A stretch of 64,000 nt of DNA. Source: Calliopsis andreniformis (lineage: Eukaryota > Arthropoda > Insecta > Hymenoptera > Andrenidae). The notes under the pieces are model-generated. The model was given only the letters and a program-made list of their open reading frames with translations. It made no database searches and was not told the DNA's origin. The translations under genes were made by a program, and so were the position numbers. This document shows positions 37,301-50,010 of this stretch, in pieces (the stretch's first letter is position 1; every line of letters begins with the position of its first letter). The stretch is from positions 1,612,001 through 1,676,000 of the forward strand of contig NW_027480423.1 of NCBI RefSeq assembly GCF_051401765.1. Reading direction: 5' to 3'.

Positions 37301-40300
37301 ACCTAGGCTTCACTCTAGGGCGTTGCTCCACCAGATCGAATAGTTGGGGCCTTAGTAGTCAACGCCAGAAGCATAAAATACAATAAAGATGCAACAGCTT
37401 TTCCATCGTATTAAACGAATAATTTCAACCAGTACGAAAGTTATGGTCATTTCTACGTTCCGGGCAACCTAGCCTTCACTCTAGGGCGTTGCTCCACCAG
37501 ATCGAATAGCTAGGGCCTTAGAAGTCAACGCCCGAAGCATAAAATACAAAATAAAGAGTACTGTTTTTCCATTGTATAAAACGTATAATTGCTACCGGTG
37601 TGAAAGTTATGGTCATTTCTACGTTCCGGGCAACCTAGGCTTCACCCTAGGTCCTTGTTCCACCAGATGGAATAGTTAGGGCCATAGAAGTCATCTCCCG
37701 AAGTATAAAATACAAAATAAATAGAACAGTTTTTCCATCGTATAAAACTAATAATTTCAACCAGTGTGAAAGTAATGGGCATTTCTACGTTCCGGACAAC
37801 CTAGGCTTCACTCTAGGGCGTTGCTGCACCACATCGAATAGCTACGGCCTTAGAAGTCAACGCCAGAAGCATAAAATACAATAAATATACAAGAGTTTTT
37901 CCATCGTATATCAGGAATAATTGCAACCAGTGTGAAAGTGATGGTCATTTGGACGTTCCAGGCAACCTAATCTTCACTCTAGGGCGTTGTTCCACCAGAT
38001 CGAATTGTTAGGGCCTAAGAAGTCAGCGCCAGAAGCATAAGATACAATATAAAGGTAACAGTTTTTCCATCGTATAGAACGAATAATAGCAACTAGTGTG
38101 AAAGTCATGGTCACTTCTACGTTCCGGGCAACCTAGGCTTCACTCTAGGGCGTTACTCCACCAGATCAAACAGTTAGGGCCGTAGCAGTCAACGACCGAA
38201 GCATAAAATACAAAATAAATAGAACAGTTTTTCCATTGTATAAAACGAATAATAGCAACCAGTGTGAAAGTTATGGTCATTTCTACGTTCGGGCAACCTG
38301 GGCTTCACCCTAGGGCGTTGCTAAAACAGATTGAATAGTTAGGGCCTTAGAAGTCAACGCCCGATGCATAAAATACAAAATAAATAGAACAGCTTTTCCA
38401 TCGTGTAAAACGAATATTTGCTACCGGTGTGAAAATTATGGTCATTTCTACGTTCCGGTCAACCTAGGCTTCACCACAGGGCGTTAGTCCACCAGATAGA
38501 ATAGTTAGGGCCTAAGAAGTGAACCCCAGAAGCATAAAATACAATATAAATACAACAGTTTTTCCATCACACAAAACGAATAATTGCAACCAGTATGAAA
38601 GCTAGGGTCATTTCTACTTTACGGGCAACCTAGGCTACACCCTAGGGCGTTGCTCTTACAGATTGAATAGTTAGGGCCTTAGAAGTTAATGCCCGAAGCA
38701 TAAAATGCAATAAAAATACAACAGTTTTTCCATCGTATAAAAGGATTAATTGCAACCAGTTTGAAAGTGATGGCCATTTCTACGTTCCGGGCAACCTAGC
38801 CTTCACTCGAGGGCGTTGCTCCACCAGAACGAATAGCTGCGGCCTTAGACGTCAACGCCAGATGCATAAAATACAATATAACTACAACAGTTTTTCTATC
38901 GTATAAAACGAGTAATTGCAACCAGTATGAAAGTTAACGTCATTTCTTCGTTCCGGGCAACCTAGGCCTCACTCTAGGGCGTTGTTCCACAAGATTGAAT
39001 AGTTAGGGCCTAGGAAGTGAACGCCAGCAGCATAAAATAGAATATAAATACAACTGTTTTTCCATCATATAAAACGAATAATTGAAACCAGTGTGAAAGT
39101 TATGGGCATTTCTACGTTCCGGGCAACCTAGGCTTCACTCTACGGCGTTGTTCCACCAGATCGAATAGTTAGGGCCTAAGAAGTCAGCGCCAGAAGCATA
39201 AAATACAATATAAATATAACAGTTTTTCCATCGTATAAAACGAATAATAGCAACCAGTGTGAAAGTTATGGTCATTTCTACGTTCCGGGCAACCTAGGCT
39301 TCACCCTAGGGCGTTGCTCCAACAGTTCGAATAGTTAGTGCCTTAGAAGTCAACGGCCGAAGCATAAAATACAAAATAAATAGAACTGTTTTTCCATCGT
39401 ATAAAACGAATAATTGCTACCGGTGTGAAAGTTATTTCCATTTCTACGTTCCGGGCAACCTAGGCTTCACCGTAGGGCGTTGTTCCACCAGATGGAATAG
39501 TTAGGGCATAAGAAGTCAACGCCAGAAGCATAAAAGACGATATAAGTACAACAGTTTTTCCATCGTATAAAATGTATAATTGCAACCATTGCGAAAGTAA
39601 TGGTCATTTCTACGTTCCGCGCAACGTAGGCGTCACTCTAGTGCGTTGCTCCACCACATCTAATAGCTACTGCCTTAGACGTCAACGACAGAAGCATAAA
39701 ATACAATATAAATACAACAGTTTTTCCATCATATAAAACGAATAATTGTAACCAGTATGACAGATAACGTCATTTCTACTTTCCGGGCAACCTAGGCATC
39801 ACCTAGGGCGTTGCTCCAACAGATTGAATAGTTAGGGCCTTAGAAGTCAATGCCAGAAGCATAAAATACAATATAAATACAACAGTTTTTCCATCATATA
39901 ACAGGAGTATTTGCAACCAGTTTGAAAGTGATGGTACTTGCTACGTTCCGGGCAACTTAGACTTCACTCTAGGGCGTTGCTCCACCAAATCGAATAGTTA
40001 GTACCTTAGAAGTCAACGCCAGAAGCATAAAATGCAATATAAACACAACAGTTTCTCCATCGTATAAAACGAATAATTGCTACCAGTATGGAAGTGATGG
40101 TCATTTCTACGTTCCGGGCAACCTAGGCATCACCCTAGGGCGTTGCTCCACCAGATTGAATAGTTAGGGCCCAAGAAATCAACGCCAGAAGTATAAAATA
40201 CAATATAAATATAACAGTTTTTTCATCGTATAAAACGAATAATTTCAACCAGTGTGAATGTTATGGTCATTTCAACATTCCGAGCATCCTAGGCTACACT

Positions 40301-42269
40301 CTAGGGCGTTGGTCCACCAGAGAGAATAGTTAGGGCCTTAGAAGTCAACGCCAGAAGCATAAAATTCAATAAAGATGCAACAGTTTTTCCATCGTATAGC
40401 AGGAATAATTGCAAACAGTGTGAAAGTACTGGTCATTTCTACGTTCCGGGTAACCTAGGCTTCACTCTAGGGCGTTGTTCCACCAGATCGAACAGTTAGG
40501 GCATAAGAAGGCAACGCCAGAAGCATAAAATACAATATAAACGCATCAGTTTTTCCATCGTATAAAACGAATAATTGCTACCAGTATGGAAGTGATGGTC
40601 ATTTCTACGTTCCGGGCAACCTAGGCCTCACACTAGGGCGTTGTTCCACCAGATTGAATGGTTAGGGCCTAAGAAATCAACACCTGAAGCATAAAATACA
40701 ATATAAATATAACAGTCTTTCCGTCCTATAACAGGAATAATTGCAACCCGTGTGAAAGTGATGGTCATTTGGACGTTCCAGGCAACCTAATCTTCACTCT
40801 AGGGCGTTGCTCCACCAGATCGAATAGTTAGTGCCTTAGAAGTCAACGCCAGAAGCATAAAATACAATATAAACACAACAGTTTTTCCATCGTACAAAAC
40901 GAATAATTGCTACCTGTATGGATGTGATGGTCATTTCTACGTTCCGCGCAACCTAGGCCTCACTCTAGGGCGTTGTTCCACCAGATTGAATAGTTAGGGC
41001 CTAAGAAATCAACGCCAGAAGCATAAAATACAATATAAATATAACAGTTTTTCCATCGTATAAAACGAATAATAGCAATCAGTGTGAAAGTTATGGTCAT
41101 TTCTAAGTTCCGGGCAACCTAGGCTTCACCTTAGGGCGTCGCTCCAACAGATTGAATAGTTAGGGCCTTAGAAGTCAACGCCGGAAGCATAAAATGCAAT
41201 AAAAATACAACAGTTTTTCCTTCGTATAAAAGGATTAATTGCAACCAGTTTGAAAGTGATGGTCATTTCTACTTTCCGGGCAACCTAGGCTTCACTCGAG
41301 GGCGTTCCTCCACCAGAACGAAAAGCTGCGGCCTTAGACGTCAACGCCAGATGCATAAAATACAATATAACTACAACAGTTTTTCTATCGTATAAAACGA
41401 GTAATTGCAACCAGTATGAAAGTTAACGTCATTTCTTCGTTCCGGGCAACCTAGGCCTCACTCTAGGGCGTTGTTCCACAAGATTGAATAGTTAGGGCCT
41501 AGGAAGTGAACGCCAGCAGCATAAAATAGAATATAAATACAACTGTTTTTCCATCATATAAAACGAATAATTGAAACCAGTGTGAAAGTTATGGGCATTT
41601 CTACGTTCCGGGCAACCTAGGCTTCACTCTACGGCGTTGTTCCACCAGATCGAATAGTTAGGGCCTAAGAAGTCAGCGCCAGAAGCATAAAATACAATAT
41701 AAATATAACAGTTTTTCCATCGTATAAAACGAATAATAGCAACCAGTGTGAAAGTTATGGTCATTTCTACGTTCCGGGCAACCTAGGCTTCACCCTAGGG
41801 CGTTGCTCCAACAGATCGAATAGTTAGTGCCTTAGAAGTCAACGGCCGAAGCATAAAATACAAAATAAATAGAACTGTTTTTCCATCGTATAAAACGAAT
41901 AATTGCCACCGGTGTGAAAGTTATTTCCATTTCTACGTTCCGGGCAACCTAGGCTACACCCTAGGGCGTTGCTCTTACAGATTGAATAGTTAGGGCCTTA
42001 GAAGTTAATGCCCGAAGCATAAAATGCAATAAAAATCCAACAGTTTTTCCATCGTATAAAAGGATTAATTGCAACCAGTTTGAAAGTGATGGTCATTTCT
42101 ACGTTCCGGGCAACCTAGGCTTCACTCTAGGGCGTTGCTCCAGCAGATCGAATAGCTAGGGCCTTAGAAGTCAACGCCCGAAGCATAAAATACAAAATAA
42201 ATAGTACAGTTTTTCCATTGTATAAAACGTATAATTGCTACCTGTATGGAAGTGATGGTCATTTCTACG

Positions 42270-42435
42270 TTCCGGGCAACCTAGGCCTCACTCTAGGGCG
42301 TTGTTGCACCAGATTGAATAGTTAGGGCCTAAGAAATCAACGCCAGAAGCATAAAATACAATACAAATATAACAGTTTTTCCATCGTATAGAACGAATAA
42401 TAGCATCCAGTGTGAAAGTTATGGTCATTTCTACG
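42270..42435. repeat. Fused monomer in U3, loss of two monomers
   Basis: It begins as the monomer at about 28495 (TTGCACCAGATTG, ATACAAATATAACAG) and, inside TTTTTCCATCGTATA, changes to the monomer ending GAACGAATAATAGCATCC found at 28949. The shift to U2 falls by 332 bp. The joined parents share at least 20 bp at the switch point. Confidence 0.8.
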
Positions 42436-43597
42436 TTCCGGGCAACCTAGGCTTCACTCTAGGGCGTTGCTCCACCAGATCGAATAGTTAGTGCCTCAGA
42501 AGTCAACGCCAGAAGCATAAAATACAATATAAATACAACAGTTTTTCCAACGTATAAAACGAATAATTGCAACCAGTATGAAAGTTATGGTCATTTCTAC
42601 GTTTCGGGCAACCTAGGCTTCACTCTATGGCGTTCTTCCACTACATCGAATAGCAACGGCCTCAGAAGTCAACGCCTGAAGCATAAAATACAATAAAAAT
42701 ACAACAGTCTTTCCGTCCTATAACAGGAATAATTGCAACCCGTGTGAAAGAGATGGTCATTTGTACGTTCCAGGCAACCTAGTCTTCACTCTAGGGCGTT
42801 GTTCCACCAGATCGAATTGTTAGGGCCTAAGAAGTCAACGCCAGAAGCATAAGATACAATATAAAGATAACAGTTTTTCCATCGTATAGAACGAATAATA
42901 GCAACCAGTGTGAAAGTTATGGTCATTTATACGTTCCGGGCAACCTAGGCTTTACCATAGGGCGTTGTTCCACCAGATGGAATAGTTAGGGCCTAAGAAG
43001 TGAACGCCAGAAGCATAAAATACAATATAAATACAACAGTTTTTCTATCATATAAAACGAGTAATTGCAACCAGTATGAAGGTTGTGGTCATTTCTACTT
43101 TCCGGGCAACCTAGGCTTCACTCTAGGGCGTTGCTCCACCAGATCGAATAGTTAGTGCCTCAGAAGTCAACGCCAGAAGCATAAAATACAATATAAATAC
43201 AACAGTTTTTCCAACGCATAAAACGAATAATTGCAACCAGTATGAAAGTTATGGTCATTTCTACGTTCGGGGCAACCTAGGCTTCACTCTACGGCGTTGT
43301 TCCACCAGATCGAATAGCTAGGGCCTAAGAAGTCAGCGCCAGGAGCATAAAATACAATATAAATATAACAGTTTTTCCATCGTATAAAACGAATAATAGC
43401 AACCAGTGTGAAAGTTATGGTCATTTCCACGTTCCGGGCAACCTAGGCTTCACCCTAGGGCGTTGCTCCAACAGATCGAACAGTTAGTGCCTTAGAAGTC
43501 AACGGCCGAAGCATAAAATACAAAATAAATAGAACTGTTTTTCCATCGTATAGAACGAATAATTGCTACCGGTGTGAAAGTTATTTCCATTTCTACG

Positions 43598-43763
43598 TTC
43601 CGGGCAACCTAGGCTTCACCCTAGGGCGTTGTTCCACCAGATGGAATAGTTAGGGCATAAGAAGTCAACGCCCGAAGTATAAAATACAAAATAAATAGAA
43701 CAGTTTTTCCATCGTATAAAACTAATAATTTCAACCAGTGTGAAAGTAATGCGCATTTCTACG
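43598..43763. repeat. Fused monomer in U3, loss of one monomer
   Basis: The left half (GTTCCACCAGATGGAATAG) matches the monomer at about 30160. The right half (CCCGAAGTATAAAATACAAA) has the form seen at 59440 and 61600, where U2 has GCCAGAAGTATAAAAT. The shift to U2 drops by 166 bp to 13276. The CCC form suggests the donor was not the neighbouring U2 copy. Confidence 0.65.
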
Positions 43764-44401
43764 TTCCGGACAACCTAGGCTTCACTCTAGGGCGTTGCTC
43801 CACCACATCGAATAGCTACGGCCTTAGAAGTCAACGCCAGAAGCATAAAATACAATAAATATACATGAGTTTTTCCATCGTATATCAGGAATAATTGCAA
43901 CCAGTGTGAAGGTGTTGGTCATTTCTACGTTCCGGGCAACGTAGGCTTCACTCTAGGGCGTTGTTCCAACAGATCGAACACTTAGGGCCTAAGAAGGCAC
44001 CGCCAGAAGCATAAAATACAATATAAATATAACAGTTTTTCCATCGTATAAAACGAATAATAGCAATCAGTGTGAAAGTTATGGTCATTTCTAAGTTCCG
44101 GGCAACCTAGGCTTCACCCTAGGGCGTCGCTCCAACAGATTGAATAGTTAGGGCCTTCGAAGTCAACGCCCGACGCATAAAATGCAATAAAAATGCAACA
44201 GATTATCCATCGTATAAAAGGATTAATTGCAACCAGTTTGAAAGTGATGGTCATTTCTACGTTCCGGGCAACCTAGGCTTCACCCTAGGGCGTTGTTCCG
44301 CCAGATGGAGTAGTTAGGGTATAAGAAGTCAACCCCCGACGCATAAAATGCAATAAAAATGCAACAGTTTTTCCATCGTATAAAAGGATTAATTGCAACC
44401 A

Positions 44402-45297
44402 GTATGAAAGTTGTGGTCATTTCTACTTTCCGGGCAAGCTAGGCTACACCCTAGGGCGTTGCTCCAACAGATTGAATAGTTAGGGCCATAGAAGTCAATG
44501 CCCGAAGCATAAAATGCAGTAAAAATACAACAGTTTTTCCATCGTATAAAAGGATTAATTGCAACCAGTTTGAAAGTGATGGTCATTTCTACGTTCGGGG
44601 CAACCTAGGCTTCACTCTATGGCGTTCTTCCACTACATCGAATTGCAACGGCCTCAGAAGTCAACGCCTGAAGCATAAAATACAATAAAAATACAACAGT
44701 CTTTCCGTCCTATAACAGGAATAATTGCAACCCGTGTGAAAGTGATGGTCATTTGGACGTTCCAGGCAACCTAATCTTCACTCTAGGGCGTTGTTCCACC
44801 AGATCGAATTGTCAGGGCCTAAGAAGTCAACGCCAGAAGCATAAGATACAATATAAAGGTAACAGTTTTTCCATCGTATAGAACGAATAATAGCAACCAG
44901 TGTGAAAGTTATGGTCACTTCTACGTTCGGGCAACATGGGCTTCACTCTAGGGCGTTGCTCCAACAGATTGAATAGCTAGGGCCTTAGAAGTCAACGTCC
45001 GATGCATAAAATACAATATAAATAGAACAGTTTTTCCATCGTGTAAAACGAATAATTGCTACCATTGTGAAAATTATGGTCATTTCTACGTTCCGGGCAA
45101 CCTAGGCTTCACCACAGGGCGTTACTCCACCAGATCGAATAGATAGGGCCTAAGAAGTGATCCCCAGAATCATAAAACACAATATAAATACAACAGTTTT
45201 TCCATCATACAAAACGAATAATTGCAACCAGTATGAGAGCTAGGGTCATTTCTACTTTACGGACAACCTAGGTTACACCCTAGGGCGTTGCTCTTAC
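44402..45297. repeat. Replacement block in U3, related to the array's left part
   Basis: U2 has about 3.2 kb here (31126-34345). U3 has about 0.9 kb of different monomers. From 44596 on they match 7633 onward and 2491 onward (TTCGGGGCAACC, CTTCCACTACATCG, TTGGACGTTCCAGG, CTTTACGG), with one monomer missing near 44925. Private variants include GGGCAAGCTAGG, GCAACATGGGC and GATCCCCAGAATC. It may be a gene-conversion-like patch or the result of two exchanges. Ends are uncertain by tens of bases. Confidence 0.7.
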
Positions 45298-48200
45298 AGA
45301 TTGAATAGTTAGGGCCTTAGAAGTTAATGCCCGAAGCATAAAATGCAATAAAAATACAACAGTTTTTCCATCGTATAAAAGGATTAATTGCAACCAGTTT
45401 GAAAGTGATGGTCATTTCTACGTTCCGGGCAACCTAGGCTTCACTTTAGGTCGTTGTTCCACCAGATGGAATAGTTAGGGCCTTAGAAGTCAACGCCCGA
45501 AGTATAAAATACAATAAATATACAAGAGTTTTTCCATCGTATATCAGGAATAATTGCAACCAGTGTGAAAGTGATGGTCGTTTCTACGTTCCGGGCAACG
45601 TAGGCTTCACTCTAGGGCGTTGTTCCAACAGATCGAACACTTATGCCCTAAGAAGGCACAGCCAGAAGCATAAAATACAATATAAATATAACAGTTTTTC
45701 CATCGTATAGAACGAATAATAGCAATCAGTGTGAAAGTTATGGTCATTTCTACGTTCCGGGCAACCTAGGCTTCACCCTAGGGCGTTGCTCCAACAGATC
45801 GAATAGTTAGTGCCTTAGAAGTCAACGGCCGAAGCATAAAATACAATATAAGTAGAACTGTTTTTCCATCGTATAAAACGAATAATTGCTACCGGTGTGA
45901 AAGTTATTTCCATTTCTACGTTCCGGGCAACCTGGGCTTCACCGTAGGGCGTTGTTCCACCAGATGGAATAGTTAGGGCATAAGAAGTCAACGACAGAAG
46001 CATAAAAGACGATATAAGTACAACAGTTTTTCCATCGTATAAAATGTATAATTGCAAACATTGCGAAAGTAATGGTCATTTCTACGTTCCGGGCAACGTA
46101 GGCGTCACTCTATTGCGTTGCTCCACGACATCTAATAGCTACTGCCTTAAACGTCAACGATAGAAGCATAAAATACAATATAAATTCAACAGTTTTTCCA
46201 TCATATAAAACGAATAATTGCAACCAGTATGAAAGATAACGTCATTTCTACTTTCCGGGCAACCTAGGCATCACCTAGGGCGTTGCTCCAACAGATTGAA
46301 TAGTTAGGGCCTTAGAAGTCAACGCCAGAATCATAAAATGCAATAAAAATACAACAGTTTTTCCATCGTATAAAAGGATTAATTGCAACCAGTTTGAGAG
46401 TGATGGTCATTTCTACGTTCCGGGCAACCTAGGCTTCACTATAGGGCGTTGATCCAACAGATTGAATAGTTAGGGCCTTAGGAGTCAACGCCCGAAGCAT
46501 AAAATACAATATAAATATAACAGTTTTTCCATCATATAACAGGAATAATTGCAACCAGTTTGAATGTGATGGTCATTTCTACGTTCCGGGCAACCTAGGC
46601 CTCACTCTAGGGCGTTGTTCCATCATATTGAATAGTTAGGGCCTAAGAAATCAACGCCAGAAGCATAAAATACAATATAAATATAACAGTTTTTCCATCG
46701 TATAAAACGAATAATTTCAACCAGTGTGAATGTTATGGTCATTTCTACATTCCGAGCAACCTAGGCTACACTCTAGGGCGTTGGTCCACCAGAGAGAATA
46801 GTTAGGGCCTTAGAAGTCAACGCCAGAAGCATAAAATTCAATAAAGATGCAGCAGCTTTTCCATCGTATAGCAGGAATAATTGCAAACTGTGTGAAAGCA
46901 CTGGTCATTTCTACGTTCCGGGTAACCTAGGCTTCACTCTAGGGCGTTGTTCCACCAGATCGAACAGTTAGGGCATAAGAAGGCAACGCCAGATGCATAA
47001 AATACAATATAAACACAACAGTTTTTCCATCGTATAAAACGAATAATTGCTACCAGTATGGAAGTGATGGTCATTTCTACATTCCGGGCAACCTAGGCCT
47101 CACTCTAGGGCGTTGTACCACCAGATTGAATAGTTAGGGCCTAAGAAATCAACGCCAGAAGCATAAAATACAATATAAATATAACAGTTTTTCCATCGTA
47201 TAAAACGAATAATTTCAACCAGTGTGAATGTTATGGTCATTTCTACATTCCGAGCAACCTAGGCTACACTCTAGGGCGTTGGTCCACCAGAGAGAATAGT
47301 TAGGGCCTTAGAAGTCAACGCCAGAAGCATAAAATTCAATAAAGATGCAACAGTTTTTACATCGTATAGCAGGAATAATAGCAAACAGTGTGAAAGTACT
47401 GGTCATTTCTACGTTCCGGGTAACCTAGGCTTCACTCTAGGGCGTTGTTCCACCAGATCGAACAGTTAGGGCATAAGAAGGCAACGCCAGAAGCATAAAA
47501 TACAATATAAACACAACAGTTTTTCCATCGTATAAAACGAATAATTGCTACCAGTATGGAAGTGATGGTCATTTCTACGTTCCGGGCAACCTAGGCCTCA
47601 CAATAGGGCGTTGTTCCACCAGATTGAATAGTTAGGGCCTAAGAAATCAACACCAGAAGCATAAAATACAATATAAATATAACAGTTTTTCCATCGTATA
47701 AAGCGAATAATTTCAACCAGTGTGAATGTTATGGTCATTTCTATATTCCGAGCAACCTAGGCTACACTCTAGGGCGTTGATCCACCTGAGAGAATAGTTA
47801 GGGCCTTAGAAGTCAACGCCAGAAGCATAAAATTCAATAAAGATGCAACAGTTTTTCCATCGTATAGCAGGAATAATAGCAACCAGTGTGAATGTTATGG
47901 TCATTTCTACATTCCGAGCAACCTAGGCTTCGCTCTAGGGCGTTGGTCCAACAGATTGAATAGTTAGAGCCTTAGCAGTCAACGTCCGAAGCATAAAATA
48001 CAATATAAATATACCTGTTTTTCCATCGTGTAAAACGAATAATTTCAACCAGTGTGAATGTTATGGTCATTTCTACATTCCGAGCAACCTAGGCTTCACT
48101 CTAGGTCGTTGATCCACCATATTGAATAGTTAGGGCCTTAGAAGTCAACGCCGGAAGCATAAAATGCATTAAAAATACAACAGTTTTTCCATCGTATAAA

Positions 48201-48682
48201 AGGATTAATTGCAACCAGTTTGAAAGTGATGGTCATTTCTACGTTCCGGGCAACCTAGGCTTCACTCTAGGGCGTTGCTCCACCAGATCGAATAGTTGGG
48301 GCCTTAGTAGTCAACGCCAGAAGCATAAAATACAATAAAGATGCAACAGCTTTTCCATCGTATTAAACGAATAATTTCAACCAGTACGAAAGTTATGGTC
48401 ATTTCTACGTTCCGGGCAACCTAGCCTTCACTCTAGGGCGTTGCTCCACCAGATCGAATAGCTAGGGCCTTAGAAGTCAACGCCCGAAGCATAAAATACA
48501 AAATAAAGAGTACAGTTTTTCCATTGTATAAAACGTATAATTGCTACCGGTGTGAAAGTTATGGTCATTTCTACGTTCCGGGCAACCTAGGCTTCACCCT
48601 AGGTCCTTGTTCCACCAGATGGAATAGTTAGGGCCATAGAAGTCATCTCCCGAAGTATAAAATACAAAATAAATAGAACAGT

Positions 48683-49346
48683 TTTTCCATCGTATAAAAC
48701 TAATAATTTCAACCAGTGTGAAAGTAATGGGCATTTCTACGTTCCGGACAACCTAGGCTTCACTCTAGGGCGTTGCTGCACCACATCGAATAGCTACGGC
48801 CTTAGAAGTCAACGCCAGAAGCATAAAATACAATAAATATACAAGAGTTTTTCCATCGTATATCAGGAATAATTGCAACCAGTGTGAAAGTGATGGTCAT
48901 TTCTACGTTCCGGGCAACGTAGGCTTCACTCTAGGGCGTTGTTCCAACAGATCGAACACTTAGGGCCTAAGAAGGCACCGCCAGAAGCATAAAATACAAT
49001 ATAGAAATAACAGTTTTTCCATCGTATGAAACGAATAATAGCAATCAGTGTGAAAGTTATGGTCATTTCTAAGTTCCGGGCAACCTAGGCTTCACCCTAG
49101 GGCGTCGCTCCAACAGATTGAATAGTTAGGGCCTTAGAAGTCAACGCCCGACGCATAAAATGCAATAAAAGTGCAACAGTTTTTCCATCGTATAAAAGGA
49201 TTAATTGCAACCAGTTTGAAAGTGATGGTCATTTCTACGTTCCGGGCAACCTAGGCTTCACCCTAGGGCGTTGTTCCACCAGATGGAATAGCTAGGCCAT
49301 AAGAAGTCAACGCCAGAAGCATAAAATACGGTATAAATAAATGAGT
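48683..49346. repeat. 4-monomer tandem duplication, copy 1 (664 bp)
   Basis: Four monomers starting in TTTTTCCATCGTATAAAACTAATAATTTC and holding the core cassette: CTGCACCACATCG, AATATACAAGAG, GCAACGTAGG with AATATAGAAATAACAG, and GGGCGTCGCTCC with CGACGCATAAAATGC. The first half also belongs to U3, so the duplication postdates that unit or overlaps its end. Confidence 0.88.
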
Positions 49347-50010
49347 TTTTCCATCGTATAAAACTAATAATTTCAACCAGTGTGAAAGTAATGGGCATTT
49401 CTACGTTCCGGACAACCTAGGCTTCACTCTAGGGCGTTGCTGCACCACATCGAATAGCTACGGCCTTAGAAGTCAACGCCAGAAGCATAAAATACAATAA
49501 ATATACAAGAGTTTTTCCATCGTATATCAGGAATAATTGCAACCAGTGTGAAAGTGATGGTCATTTCTACGTTCCGGGCAACGTAGGCTTCACTCTAGGG
49601 CGTTGTTCCAACAGATCGAACACTTAGGGCCTAAGAAGGCACCGCCAGAAGCATAAAATACAATATAGAAATAACAGTTTTTCCATCGTATGAAACGAAT
49701 AATAGCAATCAGTGTGAAAGTTATGGTCATTTCTAAGTTCCGGGCAACCTAGGCTTCACCCTAGGGCGTCGCTCCAACAGATTGAATAGTTAGGGCCTTA
49801 GAAGTCAACGCCCGACGCATAAAATGCAATAAAAGTGCAACAGTTTTTCCATCGTATAAAAGGATTAATTGCAACCAGTTTGAAAGTGATGGTCATTTCT
49901 ACGTTCCGGGCAACCTAGGCTTCACCCTAGGGCGTTGTTCCACCAGATGGAATAGCTAGGCCATAAGAAGTCAACGCCAGAAGCATAAAATACGGTATAA
50001 ATAAATGAGC
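49347..50010. repeat. 4-monomer tandem duplication, copy 2 (664 bp)
   Basis: Copy of 48683-49346 at a shift of exactly 664 bp. It shares rare variants such as ATAGAAATAACAG and CATCGTATGAAACG. I saw no difference until the end, where TAAATAAATGAGC replaces TAAATAAATGAGT. The join lies in the AT-rich part of the monomer with TACGGTATAAATAAATG. Confidence 0.88.

Larger units (their letters stand above)
24209..37938. repeat. Superunit U2 (13730 bp)
   Basis: Matches U1 from its first base (shift 16428, then 16384 after the 44-bp deletion at 25831, then 16882 after a three-monomer difference near 28960). It holds one copy of the 31-monomer unit in place of U1's two, interrupted by a private 13-monomer tandem duplication (29661-33976). 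It ends with the same join as U1, TATATCAGGAATAATTGC followed by TTTGGACGTTCC. By eye it differs from U3 at only a few positions per kilobase or fewer. Confidence 0.85.
37939..48890. repeat. Superunit U3 (10952 bp)
   Basis: Starts at TGATGGTCATTTGGACG (37939) and matches U2 at shift 13730, then 13774, 13442 (two monomers lost in 42270-42435) and 13276 (one lost in 43598-43763). It is then replaced over 44402-45297 and continues to 48890 as a match of U2 34346-37938 (shift 10952). It lacks the 44-bp deletion and the 13-monomer tandem duplication of U2. Private changes include CAGCTTTTCC (38391) and AAAATGCAATATAAAC (40030). Confidence 0.85.
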
